Shown here: positions 12,401-27,400 of the stretch, piece by piece
Layout of the letters: each line of letters opens with the position of its first letter
Numbering within the stretch: the first letter of the stretch is position 1
Source: Lineus longissimus
Taxonomy: Eukaryota; Nemertea; Pilidiophora; Heteronemertea; Lineidae
Direction of reading: 5' to 3'
Assembly (NCBI RefSeq): GCF_910592395.1
Contig: NC_088312.1
Coordinates: 20,407,292-20,467,291, forward strand
DNA length: 60,000 nucleotides
Made by a program: the position numbers and the translations under genes
The notes under the pieces: generated by a model
The model's input: the letters and a program-made list of their open reading frames with translations, nothing else
Told to the model about the DNA's origin: nothing
Database searches by the model: none

Positions 12401-15400
12401 TAGTTTTGAGCATTGTTTGTGCAACAAAAACGTAAGAAGAATCAGTTGATCCAGATAGCATAGAAACTACTTCTGAAAAATTGAAGCTGTAGGATTGTGA
12501 AATTTTCAAAACATCGTAAAGATCTCTTCAACGTTAAATCTATCAACTCTCATGCATGGAAATACCAGTTTTAGTGTTGTTGCTATTGATCTTTGGCATG
12601 TAAATCTGTTGTTGAAGTAGTTTATTGATGTTCTGGTACATATCGGATCAAAGCAGCATACAACACTTGGAGCTTTTGTATGTTTTTTTTGGCAGTTTGT
12701 TGATGTCTTGAATTGCTGACTTTCTCAATTATAAATGTTAAAAGTCATTTTAAACATTTTATTTTTGCTTTTTTATTCATTCATGCAAAATGATTTTAAA
12801 AGATTACCAACTTGATGTTTGAGTGTCTCAAATCTATGAGAACTTCTGATTTGGAATGATTTCAGGACGATAACCAATTTGTGACCAGTTTTCAAGTTTG
12901 ACCAGACAGATTGGCCCATCAAAACTTTGCTTCTTCTTCTGGTACATTTTGAAAGTATGCTCTTCCAAAGAAACTTCAATAAGTGATTAAGACCATTTGT
13001 CATTGTTTGGAATTTTAAAGTTTAATACCTGACAGGAGAACATTGAATCAAATGAAAGGAACACTCCATTTTCAGGCTTGATTTTCAATACATCTTGTCT
13101 GTGTATCACATTAGTGTTCACTAGGAGAGCAGTGAGTCATTCTTTGGTATGGGTCAACAATCGATTGGGTTACCTTGTTACTTTCTTCCACCAATGTTCT
13201 CCAAATCTCACTCCTTAACTTTCGATTTTGTTTCAGCTCCCTCGCAAATCACTGAAGTGTTCAACCTGGACATTGAGATGAATCCTGTCCAAGGTGATTC
13301 TGACGTCACCCTGAAACTCAATGTGCAGCCAGTGGAGATAGTCTATGATGAGGTCAGTCAGCCTTTGAGACTTGGGCATGGATAAAGCCTCAAAGCCTTG
13401 TGGTTAACACAGCTGGCTTCCACGCAATAGTGCCTGCGTTTGATAGGGCCTAAGGGGGAGAACTCAAGATTATAATATACAAAAGTTTCTTAAAAAAACC
13501 CTCTAAGATGATTCATAACTCGGTGTCAGCATAAAGGGTATCTTTGAACATTTCAGCAAATCAAATTGTTGCACTGTAAGTATCGATCAATCGGTTGGTG
13601 GATTGATTGTTATGATTAGTCGATTGATATGTTTTAATCAAGTGATGTTTTCTATTGCAGCATTCTGTGAATGAAGTGATCGCCTTCTTCCAAGTTCCCA
13701 ACTTAGAGATCAATGATGTCAAAGCAGCATGTCAGCACCAATTGGAAATGTTTGCCGAATACAGTCGCGCTGGTCTCCAGTACGCCATAGACAACCACAA
13801 AACGATAGACTTGACTGTAAATATGCGATCGCCGTATATCGTCATTCCGGAGTTTGGGACACTACATCGGGGCGGGAATGTCCTCGTGATTGATTTTGGT
13901 AAACTGAAGGTGGAGAGTGAGCTGCAACCTAAGAATCAGAACTTGGAGGTAAGGTCTATTGAAGATTCCAATATTCCCGCTGATTTTCTTAGAAGTTTTA
14001 GGGTCATCCGACTAGGGTTCATCCTATCCAGAGGGAGTTTTACTCCTAGGTTGCTTAATGCTACAGAGATTAGGATAAGTTTCGGTCTGTGTGAGCCATT
14101 CGGCTACTCGGGCAGGAGACCAACTGACTTTACGATTCATGCTTAAACCCAGCTGCACTGAGCAGAAAGCTTTTATCAGTGAAATTTTTGTAAATTGACA
14201 AGTTAGGCTTTTGTGTTAACGTCGTGATTATCAAAGGATTGAAAAGAGTCAGAGCATCTCTATCCTCATCATTCTGTTATCCAACATATTTCAACGAAAC
14301 TTCCTTATTTTCAGAATGCGACCATGACGGAGATTGAATCGAGACTTTACGATAAACTCAACATCACCGTCACAGATGTCAAGGTGTTGCTAGCCGACTC
14401 AGGTGAGTGTCCGCCTCATCGTGTAGTTGTGACTGCCAGACCTGACAGAGAGGTTGTGGAATCAGATTCCTCTCGAGTCATTTCGTTCTTGCCACATTTG
14501 AGTTTAATGGGAAGGTGCAGCATCCCACAGAAGACACTTGGATGTTGAGTGCTTAGACCAAGAGTGATTGGAAGATCTAATATCTTCAGTGGGTTATCTG
14601 GAGACAAAAACGCTCTCATGAGAAAGCTGGATCAATCAAATGCCAATTTTATCAAATGCAAAACATTGTATTGTGATATTGCTATCCCATTCAAAAAAGA
14701 TTTCAACTCAAAAGTCTGGTTGTTGCTACAACTCCCAAACCACGTCTTGGCCTCTCATCATATTTTGTTATTTCTCTACATTTGTCCCAGGTGAAGACTG
14801 GCATACTGCTCAGACCCAGCCTGACTCCGAATTCCACATTCTACCCAGCGTCACCCTCCAGATGTCATTCTATAGTTCTGTCAAGCCGGACTATAAACAG
14901 TTACCACAGTGAGTCTTCTTCTACAGCTTGCCGAAAGCACCTCGGACTTAAAGAACCACTGATGAAGTTGGATACTTTATAAAGCAAAGATCTAAGATTA
15001 AGGCTGAGTCGTGCTGGGCATGCACCAGTAGCCGGGATCAATCACATATGGCATTCCAACCTACGTTGATTTTTAATTTGGTGCTTGTCGGGACACGCTA
15101 GAGTTACAAATCTTAAATCAGTTGCCAACATCTTTACAACATCGATTGCTTCAGTGAATGAAGTTGGTGTTCTATGCTGCCTGCTGACAGCAATAGAACA
15201 TTTGATTCAATTTTGTTCAGCTCTCCGATATAACCTGTGCACTTTCTTCCTTCCAGGCAAAAGATCGTTGCAAACCTCCCCACACTGAAGCTGAACGTGT
15301 CAGACAACAAGATCGTGATGCTGACAGCGTTTGCTAAGAACATTCCAATTCCTAACAGCCAGAGTATGCCGATACTCATTGAGGACCAGGTTGATTGCCC

Positions 15401-18400
15401 GAGGGAGCCAGGCCCTGCTGGCGTGTTGGTGCGTATCCCTTCCCCTGGGGTGATGGCATACTAATGTTGTTTTGTTTGGTTGAGGTCATCTGTTTATTTT
15501 GTTGTCCATCTTTGGTTTGTATGCATGACATAGGCATCTCAATATAACAAAATCGAGATGGAAAGAGACCTATCAGGTACTTTCCATGTTGTGTACCGTT
15601 GACCCATGTACTTCAGCTGAGCACCAGGCCCTTGGGCCTTTTGTTGAGTGGAAGTATTGCACTCGAGGTGGTGTCTTGGCCTCCAGAAACCCACTCGATG
15701 TGCAGGGGGTGAAAGGATTTTGTCATGGGTATATATGTTGTTATGCATGAGACCATGGTGGCGTGGATGGTCGGAGTCCTGAGTAAACAGGTCATGGCAG
15801 TGGGATGAAAGGTCAATGGCATCGGGACATTTTGATTGTTGTTGCTTTTGTGGTCATTGCTTGCGTATAATATTTCTTTTTTTATACATGCTCTTTAATT
15901 CAATTCAATGGCTGATATGAATAAAGTCTAGCAAATGCTTTTACTTCAATTTTGTACAGAAAGGCCTGGTGTAAATGTACATGGAGTTTTAGATAAAAGC
16001 AATTGCTAATCTTTATTCATATCACCCAATGTCTTGTTCTTTTTCTGTGTAACCTGGTGTAAACTTGTTGTAGCATAATGGATAGTGTTTTGTGTTTCTT
16101 GTTTCCTGTCCTTTGCACCACGCTCACTTTATTTTGTAGGGAATTGAGTGTGAAATGAAATTTCCGTAAAAGCCTAGGAATGCACATCACCTGTAAACGC
16201 GTTTTATTTTGTCACTTTCTCCGTAGTCAATGTCTCTTTCTGTTGCTTTGAATAGGAAGAGTCTAGTAATGAAACGTCTGATGCATCTGAGGTAGTGTTA
16301 TGGCTCGGTTGACTGTTGTTCTTGCTTCAATAAAATGCTTGTCAGTTTATTCATTCTCTTGGACAATACTTGAAATGATTTAGGATGAAACCATTTGATG
16401 ATAATTCAAAAATATTGAAAAAACTGTGACAGCTAAATTCTGCTTACTACTTGAAGTAGGTTACTGTACACGTCATCTCTTGCAGTTATCTTTGTGCTGT
16501 CAGAAGTCAGCAATTGAACGAAAGTAATCTCGTCTCTTCAAGTGCTGGTAGTGGATTAGTCTCCATGTTCTATGAAACCTGAGTATTTTCGTTATAAAAC
16601 TGATACTAATATCCAACTTCCAGAGAATGAATAAACTGTTGACACATTTGCAAAGATGGGTTTTGAACTGATAGTTGTCAAATGGACAACAGTCAGCCTA
16701 CTCGTCAGACCGTTTGTCTTTACTAACTACCATTTGGATTCTATTGCATGTTTTTATCCGCACACCTTTTGGAAAACACCATGCCTATACAATCTCCTTA
16801 GACAACTTGGTACCTTCAGTGAACGCACCTACCTAATGCTTTCACATGGTAAGATTGGGGACTGATCATGTCTTAAACAGCTCAGCATGTTCAGATGGTA
16901 AAGGAATCAGCCTAGGCCTCCTAATTCAGTCCTCAAAGAGTCGGCATGATGTTTTTCTAATCCCAGCTTTCTTGTGCATGTATGATACATGGAGGTTCCG
17001 AATAAACGTATCAAGGGTGATAAGACTGTGTTCTCTCCTTTAAATGGATGGGCCTAAGACTTGGTTGTTTCAGGACTATTTTTGGTGCGGTAAATCAGGC
17101 CTTGAATAGGCACTTTATAAATGTTTATCTATTTATCTATTTCATTAAGTCAGTTCTATGGTTGCATATCGTGATAATAATTCAAGTGGCTGGATTGGTT
17201 TTTTTATTTGGATTTGTATCATGAGTTGAATTTTCGTGCCCAAGGCTTTCAGAGATTATAGCAATACGCAAGGAATCCTGTGATGCATGTCTGTGCTTGT
17301 GTTCTTCCTCAGTACTGTGGCACATATTGCTCCTGTTCCTATAGCTACCACCTATTGTTACCAACGTTTCTCCCGACATCCTCAAACTGGTGAAACACTT
17401 GAGCAAAACACTTGAAGAAACCAACACCTGCTGCAGGAACCAACCTTTTGCCCCACCTGAGTGCACCTCAAAGTCGGACTTCACATCACCCAGGTAGCAC
17501 TACGCTGACATCATTGCCCTTGTCGTAATATTTGGGTCATTGAGAATGACTGATTGAAGTGACAACATGATGTCGTACCTTCCCTCCACTCAGCGCATTG
17601 GCAATGCATCATTCTGCACAAAGATGACAGCTGCCCAGAGGACTCACTTGGGTCCAAGTTGGGATGAAATTGGAATAATATGGAATTCAGTCAGATTTTG
17701 AAGTTTTACTGGGTAGTTGACAGCTTGGTAATATTGCCCTTAATAACTCCATTTGTCCTTTTAACACATGAGTTTGTCCTAACTGTTATTCACGCGACCA
17801 ACTTCATCAATTTCCACTGAAATATTTCTTAAGCCAGCTCCTACACCTTCCAACATATTTTCCAGGACATTAGGGAATGCCAACGGACGCCCAACTTAGT
17901 AGAGTTACGAGGGCTAAAGAAAAGGGTTAATAAGTGTTGTGGTAAGAAGCTGAGAGGTAAAGACAATGTCGATAGTGGGAATGTGCCGCCGCAATCGACA
18001 ATTCCACAGGGGAAGAAAGGCAAGAAAGTTACAAAACTAGGTAAGGTGCTATCTCGATTTAGCCAAAAGTAATGAAATCAGTCATGAAATGGTCTTTTGA
18101 GAAAATGTTAAAATGTCTCTGTAAAAAAGTCATGTTCTGTGGCAAAAATTAATGATTTTTCTTTAAATTCCAGAGAAGGAGAAGTTTTATTCTGCGTCGG
18201 AACACTCAGATGAGGATGTAGAAGACTGGGCAAAGTAAGTATCAGCACAGTTTAGAAACAGGAGGTCCTAGGTTCGATTCTAAACCCTCTTACTACCGAA
18301 CTTGCTAATTGGTGATTGAATATTCACCCCAAAGGAGTCAAATTTTGTAAGCCGCAAGTTTAAGTTACCGCTTGAGACTTCTTGCCATACATTCAGCCAT

Positions 18401-21400
18401 GAGTTTTCTTTGGTGAGGCTTGCTTGGGAAGATTCGTTATGAGGTAACACGGCATTGCCATACACCTGGCCTGCGCAAGGCACATCATCTGTCCAATGAT
18501 AATGAAGCGTTCATCTCGATTCTAGGCCTCTCCAAATGCAGTCAGTCGACGACTCGCTGTCCGACAACAACCATGTCAAAATCCTTCTACGTCTCCGCGT
18601 TGGTGAAGTTGTGCTCCAGATCAACAAACAGTCAGACCGTCATGATGTACCATATCTCATGTTCCGGCTGAATCGTGTGTGTACCGACGTGGCGGTATTG
18701 GATTACGGCTTGGCGTCCAACGTCAGCATCGGCGGGATCTCCGTCGTGGATAAGATGCATACGTCGTCGTCTGGTAAATACCTGGAAATGATGGTGTCCA
18801 AGGATTCGGGGATGGCTCTCATTACCATCATGTATCGAAAGGTTAGTGTGGTGATACTCTGTTCCAACTCTTGAAACCAAGTCCTCAAACTCTGATAAGA
18901 CAGAAGCTGGTGCTGGTTTCCCGCTAGGCATCGTACAGGTATAGTCTTTCCCTCACTGTGCATGTACTCCTTTGAATAGTGAAGACTCTTTGTTTATAGG
19001 TGACCCCTGATTGTCCCGACTTCAAGACCATCTACAGAAGTGTCGAGCAAGGCTTCGTCGTTGAGTTCTCATCTCTGCAGCTCATAGTCGACCGAGTGGC
19101 CATCATCTATCTGACGTCTTTCATCCAGAACCTCACTTGCAGGTAAATTGTTTTCAGTTCTCAGCAAATTTGTGAGGAAGTGTTGATGTGGGGGAGGTCA
19201 GGGTTTCGCTGTTTGAGGGAAGTTTCATACAAGATATCGCACAAATTTGTACAGTTTCGCTGTCTCTGATTTTCATTTCCCTTGTATTGCAGCATCCAAA
19301 ATAATGACATGGTCCGAAGTCTGAGCACACCCATAACGACACCTGTGGTCAATGAAAGAGCAATAAAATCCATACTGCCAAAGGTCCCTATCCCGAAGGA
19401 AGTTATACAGACGATAGATGAGACCGATCTCACCATGCCTCCTGGTAGCACGAAGGTGTACTTTGTCGCGAAAATTTCAAATGTTGGTTTGAAGCTGCAG
19501 ACAAAGGAACAGGGTGTCGCTGAATTGCAGGTTGATGGTAAGCTTGTTTGTTTTGTGGGAGAGTTGCAGAGAGAAAAATATGGATGAGTTGGGAGGATTT
19601 CATGGGGTGTTTGGAAAGGAAAAGTTTGGTACTTGGATGAACCTTTTGATTGAAACTGAGGATATTTGGTACCACCAATGGGCCATCAATGTACTTCCAA
19701 GTCCAGATCATTGCATTCCGACAAGGTCATGTCGTAGCAAAAATGGTTTGGTGGAATTGCGTGTGAGTCGATGATTAGGGCCAGTTTAGTACTGTACGTT
19801 ATGTTATCATTATTAGGGGCAGCGGTAGCGCAGTGGAAGAGAGTCGGCCTCATGATCAGGAGGTCGTGGGTTCGACTCCCAGCCAAGTCACTGCTTGGTT
19901 CCCCAACTGGTCGAGAGCAAGTGAGCGCCTTCTGGTTGCTCCTTGAAACCCCTGATTGATTTCTGTGGAGACCGGGGTAATAATATGATATCCCAAAGCG
20001 CTTTGAGCGAGAACAATAGTGTCACGGAATTGCGCTATATAAAAGACTCATTATTATCATTCAGGCTTGGAGACGAAGATAACCATGAAGAGAAACCGAA
20101 CCACCATTTATGCAAGGCTCCAGAACCTGCTGGTGGAAGACTCCACACCGGAGACGCTCTATCCCAAGATTCTCTCCATCGAGGATGACAGCCTCGTCGA
20201 TCTCAAGGTTGGTCTCTTAGAATCATTTTTATAGACCCCACATACAACAAATGTGGGGTCTATATTGAGATTACTAGGAGAAGGTACTAGGCTTCTGCAT
20301 TCTTCCCAGGTTATATTATGGAGGTAGTCCAGCAAAACTGCTATTTCAACTGAAAAACTGTCGCCCCTGTCCCATCAAACTAAACTCGATCTAGTGCACC
20401 TGGCAAATATTTTTTCGAAATTCGGATAATTTTGATGACTTTGAAGCGTTTTTATGCGCCGATTTTCTGATTTGCTTTCAAATCTCTAAGGCGATTCTGT
20501 CAATCACACGTATATTAGCATAAGCTCCGCCCCGTAATGGTGACGTCATATCCTCATGCATCATGGCGGCTGTATCTCTCTGCCGAAGTGGCGAGCTGTC
20601 GTGTATTTTTAGCAAAGAATAACGGTTGAATGTAGGAATAAAATAAAGGAATAGCCTTAAATGCTTATCGATGATCCATCCTGCCCATCTGAAAAGGTTA
20701 GGGTGCTGTTTAAATGTTATTGAGCGTGTGATTTTGAGAAAGCGCGAGCGTGTTTGTCAGGAAATAGATCATCCGCGAAACAGAATAGACTTCACTCCTC
20801 CATACTGTGTGGGCCCGTGGGGGCTATTGAATTTGCTGACAAGCAAATTTCAAATTTCTAGTTTATGATAGATTTTTATCGGGATGACCAATCTCTCCCT
20901 TTTTTTGCACTTTCGGGATAGATTTCACAGCAGTTAGAGTCAAATTTGGTGAAATTTGTAAAATTATGTTCTAGAAGCTTTCAGTTCAAAGAGCCTAACA
21001 TCTTGAAATTTGATGAGATTTGGAAAGATATATACTCAATGAACATCCAGCTGGAGGAGTCAAACCATCCTAACCAACTGGAAGAGTCAACGGTCTTGGC
21101 AATTGCAAACCAGCTGGAGGAGTCAAACATCCGGGCAATTGCAAACGAGCCCGGCAATAGCTAACCAGCTGGAGGAGTGAACTGGCCATAATATTGATAA
21201 CCAGCTGGAGGAGTCCATACAATTGATATCCAGCTGGATGAGTCAAATATTTCTTTCAACTCCACTCGCCTCAAAAGTCAACCTAAGTGTTCATGATTGT
21301 GGAATCTATTTAATATTTCTATATTTACAGTTGGTCATCTACAATAAGGAGGGTATGAAGCCATCGCTGAGGAAGGAAGCCTTCGACTTTAGCATCCGGT

Positions 21401-24400
21401 TCAGAGTTGGACGGGTCCAGGGAGTTTTCCTAAACAAGTTTGTCTCAAATATAACTGTAAGTGTAGGAAATGTGGCCTCAGCTGCATGGCACAAAACTTA
21501 TTACTTTCTTATGTATGTGCAGATTGGGTCTATCTTTGTAATTATGTTCTTTTTCTATCAATTTGTTTTTGTCTTGTCTGAAATGGAACTCATCTTTGTT
21601 TGATTCAATACTGTTAAAATTCCAGGCATTCGTGGAGCCTCTGATAGGAGCCCTCACATCAGAGCAAGCGGCCTACATGAAGAAAGCTCAGGATGCAGTC
21701 AAAACTCAGGTAATCATTGTGTCCTCACCATTACCACATACATGGCATAGCTTAGTTACATGTAGTTCACCCCTTGGCGTAGAAATCATCTAAACTTGGT
21801 CCAGGGTTTGCACCACCAAACCATAATTGGTTTGAATTGAAACCACAGTGACTGTATCTAATACGAAATTTGCCAATGATCATAACGTTTCACATTTAGG
21901 TGCAAACCATGGAAGTTGAAGGAAAGAAAATCAGCATGAACATTGACGTCCGTGCGCCTGTGATCTGGGTCCCCCAGCACTCCAAGTCCCCGTGTATGCT
22001 GGTAGCGGAGCTTGGCGACCTCTCCTTGAAGAACTACCATGATAAGACGGAGGTGAAGACCGACAGAAAGACGCTGTATCAGCAGTGGGATCATTACTAT
22101 CTCAACTTGGATTCGGTACAGGTCAAGAGGTAGGTGTAGAGTTGGAGGAAAGAAGAGAAGTAGTCCTCCACTTGGCATTTGAAGGGGGGACCAGTACTTG
22201 TATCCATATTCAAAAATGACACTCCTATTTAACTGATGGCCTACTTGGCATTTGAAGGGGGGACTAGTACTTGTATCCATATTAAAAAAGACGCTCCTAT
22301 TTAACTGATGGCCTACTTGGCATTTGAAGGGGTGACCAGTGCTTGTATCCATATTCAAAAATGACACTTCTATTTAACTGATGGCCTACTACGTTTTGAC
22401 ACCCACATCTCGGGTTCTGCTAGTGATGGTTCTGCTAGAAGTCATTTCTGTTGGGAAAAATGACAAATTATACGCAGCCTTGCTTTCCCTTACTTACCCC
22501 TTTTACACCTTTGAAGGACGCCTAGTTGTGAAAATGATTCATAGCATAATTTGTTATCAAAATTTGTAAGAGCTCAATTCGGTGTGGGAGTTTCTTGGAA
22601 TTTTATAATCTTAAATCTACTATTTGGAATGTCATATCATTCTCAATTTCTTACTATTTTTCTTACTTTCTTATATGCATATTATACATTGGGTAACATA
22701 TTTTATATGAGGCCACAACAGTTATGGTTTATTTCTTAGTCAAACCATGGAAATTGTAGTCGGGTAGGTATAAGTTATGGAAAAATGAAGTATGTTAATC
22801 AGAAATAGATTATTTCTCTTGGTAATGATGTCCTTAGTTGGTGTTGGGTTATTTATGGAAATTATCATATGGTACATGAAAGTGATGGACAGGGTTTATT
22901 TGTCGGGTTAAATTTGATCTGTTGAAATTGGTGGAGGAGTAGGTGATTGTATATGGATGTACATGTACTTCATGTACGTGTAGGAGGAAACCAGAGAAAT
23001 TGGGAAAATCTGTATTTTCGTATGTGGATCCTCTACCAATGGCTCTTCAAGGCGCATCATGCATGATCAGTCAACCTTCCCAGGCGGTGGGGAAATCATC
23101 GGCCCTCCCTAAAAGTAGAGCTAGATTACTTTCTTAATTGTAGGTGTCCAGGTCGTTTATTCATCGGATCTGTTAGTCCAGAGTGTTAATATTTTCCATC
23201 CTTGATCAAAAATAACTTAAATTGATCACATTCAATGACAAATCCATTGAACGATGGCACTTGTTTTGTCAATTGATGACCTTATTTTGGGCCGTGATCA
23301 GGGATTGTATTCATGTTCCGTCCAGTGATGGGCTCAAGGTTTAGAGGAGACTTACTGATGTTAAATATTTTTGAAATCAGCTTAGACATCAAGTCGTGAG
23401 TGGTACAGTAATAATTATCAAGAGGATGGAAAATCACTCATCTTGTCACAATCTTACAGTTCTCAATTCATTCTTTCCAGGTCCTACCTGTCCCCACTCA
23501 GCACAGTCCAGCATTGCCACACCATCATCGAACCAATCAGCCTGAAGTTAGCGTTCAAACGGGCCATTCAACCCCTCGTCACGCCTGAAGCTCAATATCA
23601 AATCTCAGGGAAACTCAATATCATCAAAGTCAATATCACTCAGAAGGACTTGAAGATCACTCTATGTGTCATTAAGGAGAATATCGGAGAGGGCCAGAGA
23701 GGAAAAATGAAAGGTAGGTCTATCATTTCTGTTTTTGCAAAGGTCAGTCAACATTTCCTGGATGCCAAAGTGTTCTGTTCTTCTAAGAGCTTCTCCTTGC
23801 TACCCCAACCGAAGACTTACTTCTTCTTCTCCTGTTTTCGTTCTTGTGTGCTTTTCTTGTGTTCCACTATGGTTGGGTGCAAATAGCCAAAATTCCTTGG
23901 TAAGACTGCAGCATCTGATGGGGTCAAGCAACTCAACACTTATGGCGCTACCCACAATCAGGTCATCTGAGGTGAAAAACAACCTGATTCAGATTGGTTC
24001 CTATCTCATGCACCATTAACCATTCCAATGACTTTTGCACTAGTGTCACCATCCTAAAATGCAGGTGCAATTGAGAATATATCCTCAGCTCTTTTCTTGA
24101 CATTTCAGATCAAGTAGATACCAACAACCTGCGGCCACCCATTCCACATCCAGGCTCCCTGAATGATGATCTTGCGACCCCCACAGTAGGTGACCGCGTC
24201 ATGCCCAACACGGCCACAGCTAAACCAGAACCTCTGACCCGGGTCCAGTTGGCCAAGGCATCGTTTGAGATGGACGGTATGGTGCTGGCTTTGCTATCTG
24301 AAGCTGATATCCCTGTAAGTGCATTAATTCGGCCAAACTCTACATTTCTGGGGTTTGAGGTGTTTTAAAGACTATACCTTAACTGGTGGTTTTGTTCATC

Positions 24401-27400
24401 TTTTTAAGCAGTAACTTGTGTTTTAAAACACTAAACTTTGTCTCCCGATGAGAATCCTCAAACTTTATGAACTGTGTGCCTCTTCCAGGTGTCTCCCATA
24501 GCCCCCGGTATGACCGAGGGCCTCTCCACGTTTGAGATTGGCAAGATATCGATGAAGGCAGCAATGGACACAGACTGGGCATGCCAGCTACACGTCACGC
24601 TGAGGAACCTTGCCTTGGATGATACACGACCTGACAGCAGGATGGTCGTTAAAAGGTACGCTGTGTCGACATTTTTTTGGGATCAGTGGCAGAGTGGTTA
24701 GAAGGCTTAAAACCAGAAGGTCGTAGGTTTAAAACTCGGGACGAATCGGCACTGTTTCATCTTTGTGTCCTTTGGCAAGGCATTTAACCTCAATACTTGC
24801 TTCTCTCAACCCAGGAGTAAATGGGTACCAGGCTTGCCTGGGAAGTTAACCTGCGATAGACAGCTTTCTATCCAGGGGGAGTAATACTCCTAGTTGCTTA
24901 ATGCTATAAAATCCGGGATAAGCTCTGGCCGGATGAGCTTTTCAAAGCTCGGGTAACATTCTGAGAGCTTTCTCTTGACATAGTTACATTTTCTATTTTC
25001 AGAATCTTCCAATATTACTCAGTCGACGAGAAGGGTCGTATTGTCGTCAACCGAGTGCAGGACGAGGCTGTTCCTCCAATGGTTGACTTCCTGTACGAGA
25101 AATCAGGAGATGGGGCACAGAAAGGTAAGGCACAATAAACATTTTGATTTCCTAGTTGTTTGTCTCTTATTGCTGGATCCTCACATGCATGGGGTAAATT
25201 TCAAATCAGGGTTTGAGATAGGGCCAGGTGCAACACCTGTTGCGAAAGTGTACATGTAGCGGTCAATACTCTTACAGACTTTATGATAAAACCCAACTTC
25301 AAATATTTCTCTTCCAGTCAACCTCAGCGTCGAGAAGTTCCGCATCAACCTCTGCGCCCCTTTCATCATGGCGTTGCTAAAGTTTGCGGAGACGGTCAAA
25401 TTGTCACTCTCAGCTGCCCCAGATGTGGAGGATGGGCTGATGTTGGAGAAGCAAGAATCTGACGAATCGAACCAACAAGACAACGCAGCAATGACACCAG
25501 ATGTCGACAACGGCCCACTGTTTCCGATGGATTTGTCGGCCAATTTCAAAGAGGCAGAAGTAGTGGTGTTCTTTGAGCCGACGGTCCCGAGTAGTAAAAT
25601 TTGGGTGCTTAAGGTTGGTATTGTGCAAGATGCCTTATTGATAGTCATCATAAAGAAACTACGGTTTGCATCTTTCTGGATGTCGACTTCTTTGTCTAAG
25701 CTCTTTGTCAATTCTTTGTCAAATTTTCCTCTTGTTTCTACTCTTATTCCTTGAGAAACCAGGCAGTCAGTAATAGTCAAGGTGATCCGTTTTGAGTAAA
25801 TAAGGTCACACTTAGCTTACACACATTACATTATCATCAGTTGCTACAGTCTTTGACATAGAGCGAGCCACTGGGGTGATGTATTTTGTAGCTCGTAAGA
25901 GCCATGATGATTGAGGTTTAATAAAGTACTGATTCCACTGCAGCGGGAGGCTGGGGCATTCCTCAGGCTTTGTAGTCAGTTACAGTTGATGAGCCAATAA
26001 CTTACATCAGAATTAATCATCAGATAACCGTGTAGTCTCCTGCTTTCACTAGTGGCGCTGTCTAAAGTGGAAACTGTGCTTGAAGATGTGGAAATCAAAT
26101 CCTTGTTGTTACGATCATAGATGTGCTTGGTTTCTGTTTTCCCCCAGTATCCGCATGCAGGAATCATTGCTCTCCCATCCACTTGTTTACACTCTCTGTA
26201 TCGTCATTACTTATGGAAATGCTTGATGTTTTTCCAGACCAATGCAGAAGCCACATTCCAACGTCAGTCCGGGGGAGAGAAGTTAATCGCCAGGGTGAAC
26301 GATCTCCAAATCATATCCTGCGTGTTCAGACAGAGGGCAAAAACTAAATTTATGGTGAGTTTGAAATGTCACTTAAAACTTTGACGACGGGTGACGTCTA
26401 TAAACGCAAAGTTTTCAACCTCACGTAACCCTCTCATATAGATCACTATAGAATGGTAGGCAGAACATTTTCGGCCTATAGTCTTCCTTTAACTTGACTA
26501 TTGACTGTTCCATTCTCTTCCCCAGGTACTACAGCCATGCAACATCTTCTTCAAGAGATGCGTTGCCTTGGATACGAACGTGACCGTCATGGAGATGCAG
26601 ATCACGGATATCTCCATCAACATCTCGACTACGATCGTGCAGATGACGTTACAGATAGTCGAATATTTGTCTTCAGAGCTTGCTCTTAGGGTAAGGTCTG
26701 CGTTATTCTGTCACTATTTTGGGTGTACCTCCAATATCCGATCAAAGAACAATCTAAAGATATTCAAAAATAGCAGAAGAACGTCAAAGACAACTCACCA
26801 AATGAAAGGCTTTTCATACCGCTTGTGATGGCATGCTAATATGGTACTAGCAAAGCTACAGCCATCGCTAGGAGGTGCTGACTATCGCTAGGAGGTGCTG
26901 ACTTTCACTGGGGTATTGCATCGTTTCGACAGAGACATGACATGCTATGCTAAGATGGTACAGCAAAACTATGGACGTTGCTATGTGGCTAATGGGATAC
27001 AGCAAAAATACTGCTGTCGAAACTTGTTGATGGCTGTCACTTGGGTATGGCATTGATAAAAGAGAGACTCTGCTTTGAATGGATGTCATCACATTGTCGT
27101 TTTGTCAGTTTTATGTTCCTTATTACAGCGTGGGAGGGATGAGGTAGACTTTGTGATGCCACACTCGCCCCAAGATCACCTATGGACCATCAAGAAGATA
27201 TCAGCTGACAAGTGGCTCGAGAAAAAAGGTAGAGAAACTTCGATACACGACCCCTCTCATCCCTCTGATTTAACCACATCGCTAATTCTCCCGGAGGCAA
27301 ATTCCTGTGGGACAGATTTACCCGGATCAGGTTAACAATTGTAACAATATATTTTCAGATGATGAGAAATGTGAGGTCATCAAACTGAAGAAACCAGTCA

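Noticed and set aside
19820-19890. tRNA gene (perfect A and B boxes)
   Set aside because: The tRNA-like part continues into a SINE body, has no acceptor-stem closure, and the whole unit has target-site duplications.
25181-25780. 199-codon open frame on the - strand
   Set aside because: It is antisense to exon 34 and its flanks, with no recognisable domain; exon 34 is well supported on the + strand.
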